NCBI RefSeq assembly: GCF_036324365.1 | Contig: NZ_CP137080.1 | Coordinates: 124,001 to 188,000 of the forward strand | DNA length: 64,000 nucleotides | Source of the DNA: Microbacterium limosum | GTDB taxonomy: Bacteria; Actinomycetota; Actinomycetes; Actinomycetales; Microbacteriaceae | Direction of reading: 5' to 3' | Part shown: one piece after another, positions 7,917-16,067 of the stretch | Layout of the letters: every line of letters begins with the position of its first letter | Numbering within the stretch: position 1 is the first letter of the stretch | Notes under the pieces: model-generated | Database searches by the model: none | What the model was told of the DNA's origin: nothing | The model's input: the letters and a program-made list of their open reading frames with translations, nothing else | Program-made: the position numbers and the translations under genes

Positions 7917-8764
7917 GATGCGCCCTCCTCGATGTCGCCGGCCCGCGCCGATGCGGAGCCGGGGCGGCGCAGGACGGTGAGGTCTCCCGAGACCGAGTTC
8001 GTGCGCACGTCGACGAACGTTCCGCTCGGCTCACCCGTCGAGCCGGTGTACGTCGTGGGGCCCGAGCCCGAGCGCACCACCCCGTCCACCTGGATCCGGC
8101 CCGTGATGCTGCGGCAGACGTAGTTCGCCGGGAGGCCCTCGTCGAGGCGGATGGTGGTGTTGCCGGCGATGGTGTTCACGCTGATCTGCTGGATGTCGCC
8201 TTCGGAGTCGATGACGACGGCTCCGGAGACCGTGTCGACGTCGGCCTTGCGCAGCCCACCGGTGGCCGCGACGTCGCCGGAGACGCTGTTGGCGGAGAGC
8301 GAGCCGACGAGCCCACGAGCCTGCACGTCGCCGGAGACCGCGTTCACCTGGAGATCTCCCGTCAGGCCGTCGACGATGACATCCCCCGAGACGGTGTTTA
8401 GGCGCGCCTCGTGCTCCAGGCCCGAGACGAGGGCGGATGCCGAGACGACCCCGAGCGTGAGGGCGACCTCGCGCGGCACGGCGACGCTGATCTCGGCGCG
8501 CGGTCCGCCGGCCCCGAAGTTGCGGAACACGTCGAGGAAGTTGTCCCACCGAAGCTGCGGGTGGTCGATCTCGACGGCATCGCCGATCGCCTCGATCCGC
8601 AGGTCTTTCACGGTGACCGTGTGCACTTCGATGCGCACGCCCGGCTGATCGTGCGCCACGACGTCGATCTGTCCCCCGGCGAGCCCCACCTTGAGGGAGC
8701 GCACGCTCTCGAGGTCGATCACCCGCGACCCGCCGGGGTGGACGAGCCACTTCTCCATGGTCAT
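7913..8764 (-). CDS. DUF4097 family beta-strand repeat protein
   Basis: 283-residue protein made of a right-handed beta-solenoid-like repeat. The period is about 20 residues, with recurring VSGDV or TVSGD elements (LNTVSGDVIVDG, VNAVSGDVQARG, ANSVSGDVAATG, TNSVSGDLTVL). There is no signal peptide or membrane segment, so it is probably cytoplasmic or peripheral. DUF4097 proteins often pair with PadR regulators, as here, and are thought to act in envelope-stress modules; the molecular role is unknown. The ATG at 8764 was chosen because GAGGTG, inside the operator palindrome, is positioned as its ribosome site. A GTG at 8773 lies within the palindrome arm. Confidence 0.88.
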   Translation of the reverse strand: MTMEKWLVHPGGSRVIDLESVRSLKVGLAGGQIDVVAHDQPGVRIEVHTVTVKDLRIEAIGDAVEIDHPQLRWDNFLDVFRNFGAGGPRAEISVAVPREVALTLGVVSASALVSGLEHEARLNTVSGDVIVDGLTGDLQVNAVSGDVQARGLVGSLSANSVSGDVAATGGLRKADVDTVSGAVVIDSEGDIQQISVNTIAGNTTIRLDEGLPANYVCRSITGRIQVDGVVRSGSGPTTYTGSTGEPSGTFVDVRTNSVSGDLTVLRRPGSASARAGDIEEGAS

Positions 8765-8770
8765 CTCGTG

Positions 8771-8794
8771 CACCTCACGATATATCGTGAGGTG
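8771..8794. promoter_or_regulatory. 24-bp perfect palindrome, probable PadR operator
   Basis: The half-site CACCTCACGATA is followed by its exact reverse complement, giving a 24-base uninterrupted palindrome centred on ATAT immediately before the DUF4097-padR operon. The ribosome site lies in its left arm, so a bound repressor would cover the translation start region as well. Confidence 0.85.
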
Positions 8795-8801
8795 AAGATA
8801 A

Positions 8802-8815
8802 CACGTTATATCGCG
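8802..8815. promoter_or_regulatory. Second, weaker ATAT-centred site
   Basis: ACGTTATATCGCGT is an imperfect palindrome (10 of 14 positions symmetric) 7 bases beyond the perfect operator, with the same ATAT core. It is a plausible secondary PadR site or overlaps the -10 region. Confidence 0.4.
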
Positions 8816-8840
8816 TTATGCCAGGGCATCGCGCAGAAAT

Positions 8841-8882
8841 GCGGATGCCGCGGCCGACGAGACGTCGAGCCGCGGCATCCGC
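8841..8882. repeat. GCGGATGCCGCGG inverted repeat
   Basis: GCGGATGCCGCGG (8841-8853) and its exact reverse complement (8870-8882) flank a 16-base loop in non-coding DNA. The arms contain the GGATGCC motif that is frequent in coding DNA of this window. Confidence 0.6.
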
Positions 8883-8890
8883 GGAGGTGG

Positions 8891-8919
8891 CCGGTCAGTG
8901 CACCCGATTCACTGACCGG
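8891..8919 (-). terminator. Hairpin after the 54-residue membrane protein gene
   Basis: CCGGTCAGTG and CACTGACCGG form a perfect 10-bp stem with a 9-base loop, starting 13 bases past the stop of the small gene at 8933-9097. There is no T-run. Confidence 0.65.
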
Positions 8920-8932
8920 CCGATAGAAGCGG

Positions 8933-9097
8933 CTATGCCCTGCGGTTGCCGCTGATCACCCGGAAGAGGAAGACGATCAGTGCGATGAGGCCCGCGATGA
9001 TCGCGACCCACAGCAGCCAGTTCAGCGCCGAGTTCAGGCCACCTACGATGGCGAGGACGATCGCAACGACGATGACGATGATGAGTGCGAGGTTCAT
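8933..9097 (-). CDS. 54-residue hydrophobic membrane peptide
   Basis: Starts MNLALIIVIVVAIVLAIVGG, then LNSALNWLLWVAIIAGLIAL, and ends FRVISGNRRA. Two hydrophobic helices separated by NSALNW predict a small two-span membrane protein with a basic end. A GGGAGAG ribosome site lies 7 bases before the ATG, and a hairpin terminator follows the stop. It is upstream of, and on the same strand as, the DUF4097-padR operon but separated by the terminator. Small proteins of this type (hydrophobic, ending in xRRx) are common and unassigned in Microbacteriaceae. I infer a real gene from the ribosome site, the terminator and GC-rich codons. Confidence 0.7.
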   Translation of the reverse strand: MNLALIIVIVVAIVLAIVGGLNSALNWLLWVAIIAGLIALIVFLFRVISGNRRA

Positions 9098-9322
9098 GGA
9101 GGGTCTCTCCCTTTCATGTCAGTCGCCCCCGGACGTGGGAGCGGAGTGCCGAAGCACGAGGACACTCTGCCATTACGCCGTGGGTTCTCCCGAGGGGCTT
9201 GACGGTCGCTCGCCCGCGATGGTAACTGCGGGTCTCGCCGCCGACGCCACCTGTCAAGCCCCCGCGCGCCGTGGACGCACGGCCCTAGCATCGCGGTGTT
9301 CACCCAGACGAGAGGAGTCGCC

Positions 9323-9592
9323 ATGCCCCAGGGACGTGGATCGAACAGCCTGAAAGACCCGGAGCTGTATGAGGAGCTCCGCAAGGACGGTGCGTCGAAG
9401 GAGAAGGCCGCGCGCGTATCGAACGCGGCGGCACGCGACGGCCGGGGCGAGGTCGGCCGTCGCGGCGGGTCGTCGGGCGACTACGAGGACTGGACCGTGC
9501 GGCAGCTGAAGGGCCGCGCGAAGGAGCTGGGGCTCACGGGCTACTCCGGCAAGCGCAAGGCTGAGCTCATCTCGATGCTGCGCGATCACTGA
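9323..9592 (+). CDS. Rho_N-like (SAP-fold) small protein, DUF7218 type
   Basis: 89 residues beginning MPQGRGSNSLKDPELYEELR, with a basic, flexible middle. The C-terminal ~35 residues (DYEDWTVRQLKGRAKELGLT, then GYSGKRKAELISMLRDH) match the helix-extension-helix of Rho N-terminal or SAP domains that bind nucleic acids. A GAGGAG ribosome site lies 6 bases before the ATG; an earlier in-frame GTG at 9296 lacks one. The topoisomerase IB gene starts 2 bases after the stop, so the two are co-translated, suggesting a role in DNA binding together with the topoisomerase. That link is inference. Confidence 0.8.
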   Translation: MPQGRGSNSLKDPELYEELRKDGASKEKAARVSNAAARDGRGEVGRRGGSSGDYEDWTVRQLKGRAKELGLTGYSGKRKAELISMLRDH

Positions 9593-9594
9593 GG

Positions 9595-10554
9595 GTGGCG
9601 AGGCTCAAGCGGGTCCGGCCGCTCGAGGACCGGGGCTTCACGCGCGTGCGCGCGGGGCGAGGGTTCCGGTACGTCGACCACCGGGGGCGCGTCGTCGCGC
9701 GGGTGCATCTCGATCGCATCGAGACCCTCGTCATCCCGCCCGCCTGGACGGACGTCTGGATCTGCCGGGAGGCGCGGGGACACATCCAGGCGGTCGGCGT
9801 GGACGACGCGGGGCGACGCCAGTACGTCTACCACCCCGACTGGAGCGCCCGGCGTGATCGCGGGAAGTTCGCGCGGGCACTGGCGCTCGCCGACGCCCTG
9901 CCGCGGGCCCGTGCCCGCGTGACGGTGGGACTGCGGCGACCGGAGCTCGACCGCGAGCGCGTCCTGGCGGTGGCGTTCCGGCTCCTCGACCAGGCGGCAC
10001 CGCGGATCGGATCCGAGCGCTACTTCCGCGCGCACGGCAGCCGAGGGTTGACGACGCTCATCAGGCGGGATGCCGCGGTGGACGGCGACACGGTGATTCT
10101 CGACTTCCCCGGCAAGAGCGGGAAGCGGGCTTCCCTGAGCGTCGTCGACGCCGACCTCGCCGCCACGATCGCCGAGCTGGCGACGGGGCGTCCACGCGCC
10201 GCCCTGCTGTCCTATCGCCGCGGGCGTCGTCGCGTGCCCCTCGCGCCATCCGACGTCAACGCCTACGTGCGCGCGCTCACGGGTGGCACATTCACGGCGA
10301 AGGACTTCCGCACGCTGCGCGGCACGATCCACGCCGCCGAGGCGCTCGCGCGAGCGGGTACGGTGAAGACGGCGAAGGATCGCGCGGCGGCCGAGCGATC
10401 GGCGATCCGCTCGACGGCGGAGGCGCTGGGCAACACCCCCGCCGTGGCGAAGTCGAGCTACATCGACCCGCGGGTCTTCGCGCGGTACGCGCGCGGGCAG
10501 GTGCTCGATCTCTCCATCGCGCCCGAGTCGGCGATCCGCGACCTGCTGTCCTGA
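9595..10554 (+). CDS. DNA topoisomerase IB (poxvirus/bacterial type)
   Basis: 319 residues. The N-terminal domain has RPLEDRGFTRVRAGRGFRYV and VIPPAWTDVWIC, with GHIQAVGVDDAGRRQYVYHP, both typical of bacterial TopIB. The catalytic domain supplies the Lys in FPGKSGKR, KDFRTLRGT with the active Arg, an Asn (GNTPAVAK) where other members have His, and the nucleophilic Tyr in SSYIDPRVF. It relaxes supercoils by forming a 3'-phosphotyrosine. The GTG start follows the preceding stop by 2 bases (TGAGGGTG). The second gene of a two-gene unit. Confidence 0.94.
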   Translation: MARLKRVRPLEDRGFTRVRAGRGFRYVDHRGRVVARVHLDRIETLVIPPAWTDVWICREARGHIQAVGVDDAGRRQYVYHPDWSARRDRGKFARALALADALPRARARVTVGLRRPELDRERVLAVAFRLLDQAAPRIGSERYFRAHGSRGLTTLIRRDAAVDGDTVILDFPGKSGKRASLSVVDADLAATIAELATGRPRAALLSYRRGRRRVPLAPSDVNAYVRALTGGTFTAKDFRTLRGTIHAAEALARAGTVKTAKDRAAAERSAIRSTAEALGNTPAVAKSSYIDPRVFARYARGQVLDLSIAPESAIRDLLS

Positions 10555-10578
10555 GGCGTCGGGCGTAGCGTTGGGGGG

Positions 10579-10983
10579 GTGTCCCCGATCCGCTGGAGCC
10601 TCCTGCCCCTCGTGATCCTCGGCGGCACGCTCGGTGTCGCCGCGCGGGAGGGCCTCCTCCTCCTGGTCCCGGCAGACGCCGCGCCCATCATGACGCTCGC
10701 GATCAACCTGGTGGGTTCGGCGCTGCTCGGCGTCGTCGTGGGCGCACTCGACGACCGGCATCCGCGCTGGCGCGCGGCTCTCGGAACCGGGGCGATGGGC
10801 GGGTTCACCACGTACAGCGCCTTCGCGGTGCAGGCGGTGGCCTCGGCCACCCCCGTCCTCGGCGTTGCGCTCGTGATCGCCACGCTCGCGGGCGGAGCCG
10901 TGGCGGGCTTTCTGGGCCTGGTCGCGGGCCGGGCGCTCGCGGATCGACCCGGCGAGGTCGAGGACCCGGCGGGCGCCGAATGA
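10579..10983 (+). CDS. crcB: Fluoride channel subunit CrcB (first of pair)
   Basis: 134-residue four-helix membrane protein of the Fluc/CrcB family, exporting F- by passive channel. It contains GGTLGVAAREGLLLLVP, INLVGSALLGVVVGAL and GTGAMGGFTTYSAFAVQA, the latter two carrying the conserved Asn and the GFTTYSTF pore motif. The GTG lies 7 bases after TAGCGT (10566-10571), so the transcript is leaderless and has no room for a fluoride riboswitch. Its stop overlaps the second crcB gene by ATGA. Paired genes usually encode a heterodimer with antiparallel subunits. Confidence 0.93.
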   Translation: MSPIRWSLLPLVILGGTLGVAAREGLLLLVPADAAPIMTLAINLVGSALLGVVVGALDDRHPRWRAALGTGAMGGFTTYSAFAVQAVASATPVLGVALVIATLAGGAVAGFLGLVAGRALADRPGEVEDPAGAE

Positions 10984-11369
10984 GCATCGGGCTGTTCGCC
11001 GTGGTGGCGCTGGCGGGGGGCGCCGGCGCGGGTGCGCGCTGGTTCGTCGATGTCGCGCTCGGGCGGGTCCTCCGTGCCCGCTTCCCCTGGGCGATCCTCC
11101 TCATCAACGTCACGGGCTCGTTCGCGCTGGGAGTCGTCACGGGCGCCTCCGCCGCGCTGGATGCCGCGGTGATCGCGGCCGTCGGCACCGGCCTCCTCGG
11201 CGGCTACACGACGTTCTCGACCGTCGCCGTCGAATCCGTCCTCCTCTGGGAGAGGCGGCAGCGCCGCCTCTTCTGGGCGAACGTGCTCGGCACCGCCGCC
11301 GCCGCGCTCGCCGCCGCGGCGCTCGGTGTGCTCGCGGGCTCGGTCGCCGCCGGGGCGGTGCTCGGATGA
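10980..11369 (+). CDS. crcB: Fluoride channel subunit CrcB (second of pair)
   Basis: 129 residues with four membrane helices. Signatures are GGAGAGARWFVDVALGR near the N terminus, INVTGSFALGVVTG and GTGLLGGYTTFSTVAVES. It is translationally coupled to the first copy through a four-base overlap. It lacks charged extensions and has a short C terminus. With its partner it should form the heterodimeric channel that lets cytoplasmic fluoride leak out. Confidence 0.93.
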   Translation: MSIGLFAVVALAGGAGAGARWFVDVALGRVLRARFPWAILLINVTGSFALGVVTGASAALDAAVIAAVGTGLLGGYTTFSTVAVESVLLWERRQRRLFWANVLGTAAAALAAAALGVLAGSVAAGAVLG

Positions 11370-11379
11370 GATACTGAAC

Positions 11380-11401
11380 TTCGATACACCTCCGTATCGA
11401 A
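11380..11401. promoter_or_regulatory. TTCGATAC inverted repeat upstream of RND exporter
   Basis: TTCGATAC-acctcc-GTATCGAA is a perfect 8-bp inverted repeat with a 6-base spacer, 42 bases before the exporter start. It has the size of a TetR-family operator. No tetR gene lies within the window next to it. Confidence 0.65.
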
Positions 11402-11443
11402 CGTCGCCGTCGCGACGCCCGAGCACTCCCGCGAAGGTCGCCC

Positions 11444-14400
11444 GTGTCGAAGCTCGCCGTGTTCAGTCTGCGCAACCGCGCGCTCATCGCCCTCGTCACG
11501 ATCGTCGCCGCCGTCTTCGGCGGCCTCGCGCTGGCGAACCTGAAGCAGGAACTCATCCCCTCGGTCGAGTTCCCGCAGCTCGCGATCGTGACGACCTATC
11601 CCGGCGCGTCGCCGGACGTCGTCTCGAATGACGTCTCGACACCGATAGAGACCGCGATCCAGGGCGTCGACGGCCTCGAGTCGACGGTGGCCACGAGCAC
11701 GACGAACGCCTCGATCATCCAGGCGTCGTTCACGTACGGCACCGACCTGACGACCGCCGAACAGAAGATCGTCCAGGCGATCAACCGCATCGACGGCCAG
11801 TTGCCGGAGTCCGTCGAGCCGAACGTCCTCTCGGCGAGCATCGACGACTTCCCCGTCATCCAGGTGGCCGTCACGGGGTACGAGGATGCCGAGGGCATCC
11901 AACGGCTCCTCGAGGCCAGCGTCATCCCCGACCTCGAGGACGTCGCGGGGGTCAACGCCGCCCAGATCGTCGGCGGGATCGGGCAGCGGGTGACGATCAC
12001 GCCCGACCTCGAGCGCCTCGCCGAGCGCGGCTACACGCAGCAGGCGATCACCGACGCGCTCGACCAGAACGGCGTGCTCTTCCCCGGCGGGGAGATCTCC
12101 GAGGGTGACGAGACCCTGACCGTGCAGACGGGGTCGAAGATCACGACCGTCGACGAGCTCGCCGCGCTGCCCCTCGTCCCGACGGACGCGGGTCAGCTCT
12201 CGGCGGGCGCGACGACGATCGCCGACGTCGCCACGGTCGCCGAGAACCAGGATCCCGTGACGACCATCTCGCGGGTGGACGGCGAGCCGGCGCTCACCAT
12301 CGCCGTCACGAAGCTCCCCGCGGCCAATACGGTCGACGTCTCCCGGGGCGTCACGGGCCTGCTCCCTGAGCTGGCCGACTCGCTCGGCGGCGCCGAGTTC
12401 ACGATCGTGTTCGATCAGGCGCCCTACATCGAGCAGTCGATCGAGGCCCTGGCCCAGGAGGGCCTGCTCGGACTCGTCTTCGCGGTGCTCGTCATCCTCG
12501 TGTTCCTCTTCTCCGTCCGCTCCACGCTCGTCACCGCGATCTCCATCCCGACGAGCATCCTCATCACCTTCGTCGGTCTGCAGGCGTTCGGGTACTCGCT
12601 CAACCTGCTCACACTCGGCGCTCTCACGATCGCGATCGGCCGCGTCGTGGACGACTCGATCGTGGTGATCGAGAACATCAAGCGCCACTACGTCGGCGAT
12701 GCCCCGAAGCTCCCCGCCATCGTCGCCGCCGTGCGCGAGGTGGCGGGGGCGATCACGTCGTCGACGCTCACGAGCGTGGCGGTGTTCCTGCCCATCGCGT
12801 TCGTCGGCGACATCACGGGCGAGCTCTTCCGTCCCTTCTCCGTGACGATCACCATCGCGCTGCTCGCATCGCTCCTCGTCGCGCTCACGATCGTGCCGGT
12901 GCTCGCCTACTGGTTCCTCCGCCCCGGCAAGGCCGTCGTCGACGACGAGGGCCGCGCGGTCGACCCCGAATCCCCCGACGCCCCGCCCGACCGGCTGCAG
13001 AAGTCGTACCTTCCCGTGCTCGGCTGGACGCTCCGCCACTCCTGGGTCACGCTGGGGCTGTCCGTGGCCCTCCTGGCCGGCACCGTGGCCCTGAGCCTGT
13101 CGCCCCTGCTGAAGGTCAACTTCCTCGGTGACACCGGGCAGAACACCTTCACCATGACGCAGGAGATCGGCCCCGCGCCGAGCCTCGCCGCGGAGGACGC
13201 GGCGGCCGCGGAGGTCGAGCGCATCCTCGCGGGAGTGGCGGGCATCGAGACGGTGCAGGTCTCGATCGGGTCGTCGGGCTCCCAGCTGCTCGACGCGTTC
13301 GGCGGCGGCGGCTCCGGCATCACCTACTCGATCACGACCGACGCGGACGCCGACCAGGTCGAGGTGCGCGAGCGCGTGCGCGAGGCGGTGGCCGACCTCG
13401 AGGATGCCGGCGAGATCACGATCGCCGGCGGCGGCGGCGGGTTCGGCTCCAGCGATGTCGAGATCGCCGTGAGCGCTCCCGATGCCGTCACGCTGCAGGA
13501 GGCGACGGACATCGTCGCGGCGGAGCTCGACGGACGCGAGGGCATCGGCCAGATCACGACGAACCTCTCCGCGTCGCTCCCGTTCATCTCCGTCGACGTC
13601 GACCGGCAGGCGGCCGCCGAGCGGGGCCTGTCGGAGGTGGCCGTGGGCGGGATCGTGTCGCGCGCGATGCAGCCGCAGCAGGCGGGCTCGATCGAGGTCG
13701 ACGGCAGCGCGCTGTCGGTGTACGTCGCGGCATCCGATGCACCGGCCACGCTCGACCAGCTGCGGGCCCTGAGCATCCCCACCGTCTCCGGGACCGTACG
13801 CCTCGACGAGATCGCAGCGGTCGAGCGGAGCGAGAGCCCGGCCTCGATCACGACCGAGCGCGGGCAGCGCACGGCGACGATCAGCGTCACCCCCTCGACC
13901 GACAACCTGCAGGTGGCATCGGCATCGGTGCAGGCTGTCCTCGACGAGGTCGACCTGCCCACGGGGGCGGATGCCGCGGTCGGCGGCGTGCTCGCCGATC
14001 AGACGGAGGGCTTCGCGCAGCTGGGCCTGGCGATCCTCGCCGCGATCCTCATCGTCTACGTGATCATGGTCGCGACCTTCCGCTCGCTGCGGCAGCCGCT
14101 GCTTCTGCTCGTCTCGGTGCCCCTGGCGGGGACGGGAGCCGTGGGGCTCCTCGTCCTGACCGGCGTTCCTCTCGGCATCCCCGGGATGATCGGGGCGGTC
14201 ATGCTCGTCGGCATCGTCGTCACGAACGCGATCGTGCTGATCGACCTCGTCAATCAGTACCGCGAGCGCGGTCTGAGCGCGCGGGAGGCCACCCTTGCCG
14301 GCGGATCCCGTCGACTCCGGCCGATCCTGATGACGGCGCTTGCGACGATCCTCGCTCTCGCGCCGATGGCTCTCGGCATCACGGGCCACGGCGGATTCAT

Positions 14401-14710
14401 CTCGCAGCCACTCGCCGTCGTCGTGATCGGCGGGCTGGTGTCGTCGACGGTCTTGACGCTCATCGTGCTTCCCACCCTTTACAACCTCGTCGAGGGGGCG
14501 AGAGAACGTCGCGCCGACCGCCGTGACGGCGGCGCTAGCCTAAGCTCGGCTCCGCGTCCGCGCGGGCCGAGGTCGGGCGCGGGTGACGCCGCGGCGACGG
14601 AGAACGCGACGGCCGAGCAGAGCGCGAAGGGCGGCTCGATCGGGGGCCTGCCGCCGGCGCCCGCCGTGCAGCAGACGCTCCGACCCCGACACGACGACGG
14701 CGCGCGCTGA
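11444..14710 (+). CDS. RND superfamily exporter (AcrB/SwrC-like)
   Basis: 1088 residues with the full RND layout: helix 1 (residues 11-30), a large extracytoplasmic loop, helices 2-6, a second large loop and helices 8-12. GRVVDDSIVVIENIKRH near residue 405 has the paired Asp of the proton relay. GNxQNTFTM-like and VSVPLAGTGAVGLL segments also match the HAE family. No membrane-fusion partner gene is adjacent, as is usual for Gram-positive SwrC/YerP-type exporters, which act alone. Substrates are unknown. The GTG start directly precedes the hydrophobic segment. The last 176 bases overlap the convergent gene at 14535, giving a low-complexity C-terminal tail. Confidence 0.9.
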   Translation: MSKLAVFSLRNRALIALVTIVAAVFGGLALANLKQELIPSVEFPQLAIVTTYPGASPDVVSNDVSTPIETAIQGVDGLESTVATSTTNASIIQASFTYGTDLTTAEQKIVQAINRIDGQLPESVEPNVLSASIDDFPVIQVAVTGYEDAEGIQRLLEASVIPDLEDVAGVNAAQIVGGIGQRVTITPDLERLAERGYTQQAITDALDQNGVLFPGGEISEGDETLTVQTGSKITTVDELAALPLVPTDAGQLSAGATTIADVATVAENQDPVTTISRVDGEPALTIAVTKLPAANTVDVSRGVTGLLPELADSLGGAEFTIVFDQAPYIEQSIEALAQEGLLGLVFAVLVILVFLFSVRSTLVTAISIPTSILITFVGLQAFGYSLNLLTLGALTIAIGRVVDDSIVVIENIKRHYVGDAPKLPAIVAAVREVAGAITSSTLTSVAVFLPIAFVGDITGELFRPFSVTITIALLASLLVALTIVPVLAYWFLRPGKAVVDDEGRAVDPESPDAPPDRLQKSYLPVLGWTLRHSWVTLGLSVALLAGTVALSLSPLLKVNFLGDTGQNTFTMTQEIGPAPSLAAEDAAAAEVERILAGVAGIETVQVSIGSSGSQLLDAFGGGGSGITYSITTDADADQVEVRERVREAVADLEDAGEITIAGGGGGFGSSDVEIAVSAPDAVTLQEATDIVAAELDGREGIGQITTNLSASLPFISVDVDRQAAAERGLSEVAVGGIVSRAMQPQQAGSIEVDGSALSVYVAASDAPATLDQLRALSIPTVSGTVRLDEIAAVERSESPASITTERGQRTATISVTPSTDNLQVASASVQAVLDEVDLPTGADAAVGGVLADQTEGFAQLGLAILAAILIVYVIMVATFRSLRQPLLLLVSVPLAGTGAVGLLVLTGVPLGIPGMIGAVMLVGIVVTNAIVLIDLVNQYRERGLSAREATLAGGSRRLRPILMTALATILALAPMALGITGHGGFISQPLAVVVIGGLVSSTVLTLIVLPTLYNLVEGARERRADRRDGGASLSSAPRPRGPRSGAGDAAATENATAEQSAKGGSIGGLPPAPAVQQTLRPRHDDGAR

Positions 14711-15830
14711 GGGATCGCCGGGGTCCCGTCGCCGCGGCGGCCACCGGCACGCCGCTCGGCGTCACCGCGGTGTCTCCGCTGTCGGCTCGGCGTGGCTGCG
14801 CACGGTCCATGTCGATCGCGAAGACGCCGATCCAGGTGAACATGAGAGCGAACGCGAGCACCTCGAACGCGGTCAGGTTGATGATCCCGAAGATGAAGAG
14901 GACGGCGCCGACCAGCAGGATGCCGGAGACCCACGCGGTGGATCGGAAGATGCGCCCCGGCATTCCACGCAGCAGCCACGGAGTGGTCGCCAGCATGCCG
15001 GCGAAGGCGAGCGTCATGCCGGTCGCGGCGCGGTCGTGCCAGAACTGCAGCGTGTTGACGGGGATGAAGCCCACCATCGCCAGGTGGAAGCCGACCGCAC
15101 CGACCAGGAACGCGAGGGTGCGGGGCGCACGGCGGCTGCGCAGGACGGAGCGCCGGTGCATCTTCGTCATCTCGCGGTGCACGCGCACGGAGAAGACGAG
15201 GATGAGAGCACCCGTCATGATGAGGGTTCCGTTGAAGACGAATCCGGAGAAGACCCGGAACGCGCCGAGCTGACTGAAGTAGAGGACCCACCAGTCGGGA
15301 TCCGGGGTGGTGGCGATGGAGGTGAGCGACCCGACCGCGATCAGTGTCATGAGCAGCGCGACGGCGTGGATCGTGCCGGTGTGACGGGCCGATGCCGATA
15401 CCGCGAACGCGACGAAGGTCAGCGAGGCGGAGGCGAGCACCGTGGCCTGCAGGAGATTCGCCGCCCGGTCGTCGGCAAGCCAGTCGCAGGCGATGAAGAC
15501 GAGCGCGACCGCCAGACCCGCGATCAGTGCGTACGCGACGGCCGCGGCGGCCCGGTCGAGGGCATCGGCCCGCGGCGTGTCGCTGTCGTCGGTGATGACG
15601 TGAGCATGCGCCCTCAGGGCGATGACGGCCGCCGTCGTTGCGGCGGCGAGCGCGGTGAGAGCACCGGCCGACCAGCCGCCCCAGAGCGGCACCTGCATGT
15701 CAAAAGGCGTGAGGAGGGCGGCGGCGCCGACGGCGCTTCCGGCGATCAGGGTCGTCCGCAGCGCACGCCAGGGTCGCAGGCTCGAAGGCGCTGACGGGGC
15801 GATAAGATCGACGGGACCGGGGGTTGTCAC
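14535..15830 (-). CDS. Multipass membrane protein, DUF998-like
   Basis: 431 residues with about eight hydrophobic helices. Visible helices include LRTTLIAGSAVGAAALLTP, VAYALIAGLAVALVFIACDW, FVFNGTLIMTGALILVFSV, LAFLVGAVGFHLAMVGFIPV and STAWVSGILLVGAVLFIFGI. The FNGTLI...G and small-residue patterns resemble DUF998 proteins; this is a weak match. The last ~85 residues are Arg/Pro/Ser rich and antisense to the exporter's C terminus. GTG at 15830 has AAAGGTGA at ribosome-site distance. The leader is long, about 140 bases from the TATAAT box (complement of 15977-15982). Confidence 0.7.
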   Translation of the reverse strand: MTTPGPVDLIAPSAPSSLRPWRALRTTLIAGSAVGAAALLTPFDMQVPLWGGWSAGALTALAAATTAAVIALRAHAHVITDDSDTPRADALDRAAAAVAYALIAGLAVALVFIACDWLADDRAANLLQATVLASASLTFVAFAVSASARHTGTIHAVALLMTLIAVGSLTSIATTPDPDWWVLYFSQLGAFRVFSGFVFNGTLIMTGALILVFSVRVHREMTKMHRRSVLRSRRAPRTLAFLVGAVGFHLAMVGFIPVNTLQFWHDRAATGMTLAFAGMLATTPWLLRGMPGRIFRSTAWVSGILLVGAVLFIFGIINLTAFEVLAFALMFTWIGVFAIDMDRAQPRRADSGDTAVTPSGVPVAAAATGPRRSLSARRRRVGVGASAARRAPAAGPRSSRPSRSARPSRSPSPRRHPRPTSARADAEPSLG

Positions 15831-15976
15831 GTCAGGTCACCTTTCAGGCGTTCGGAGGATGTGACGGGTCCGAACCGAGAAGTCCCCAGTGGCGGTGCGT
15901 GCGCCGACTCCTCAGACCGTAGCGCCGTTATGTGTTCGTGTTCCCCATGAACGCAGCTCGCATCTTTAGTTGCCGA

Positions 15977-15982
15977 ATTATA
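15977..15982 (-). promoter_or_regulatory. TATAAT -10 box for the DUF998-like gene
   Basis: A perfect TATAAT on the minus strand in an AT-richer stretch, about 147 bases before the GTG. The leader contains a short reading frame, MRAAFMGNTNT (complement of about 15929-15964), which may be a leader peptide or chance. Confidence 0.5.
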
Positions 15983-16067
15983 CCGCCCTGTCATTGCGTT
16001 TTCGCTACAGACAGCCGGCATATACTTCCGCGGTCGCGGCTTCATGCCCCGGGGGAGATGCGTCCGG

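Noticed and set aside
10500..10579. Fluoride riboswitch before crcB
   Set aside because: The -10 box lies 7 bases before GTG, leaving no room for the ~50-base aptamer, and no matching fold was seen.
11204..14389. 1061-codon minus-strand frame opposite the RND exporter
   Set aside because: Arg/Asp-rich composition typical of the complement of GC-rich coding DNA; no motif.
15929..15964. 11-codon frame MRAAFMGNTNT in the leader of the DUF998-like gene
   Set aside because: Too short, no ribosome site and no repeat or regulatory codon pattern; noted only inside the promoter entry.
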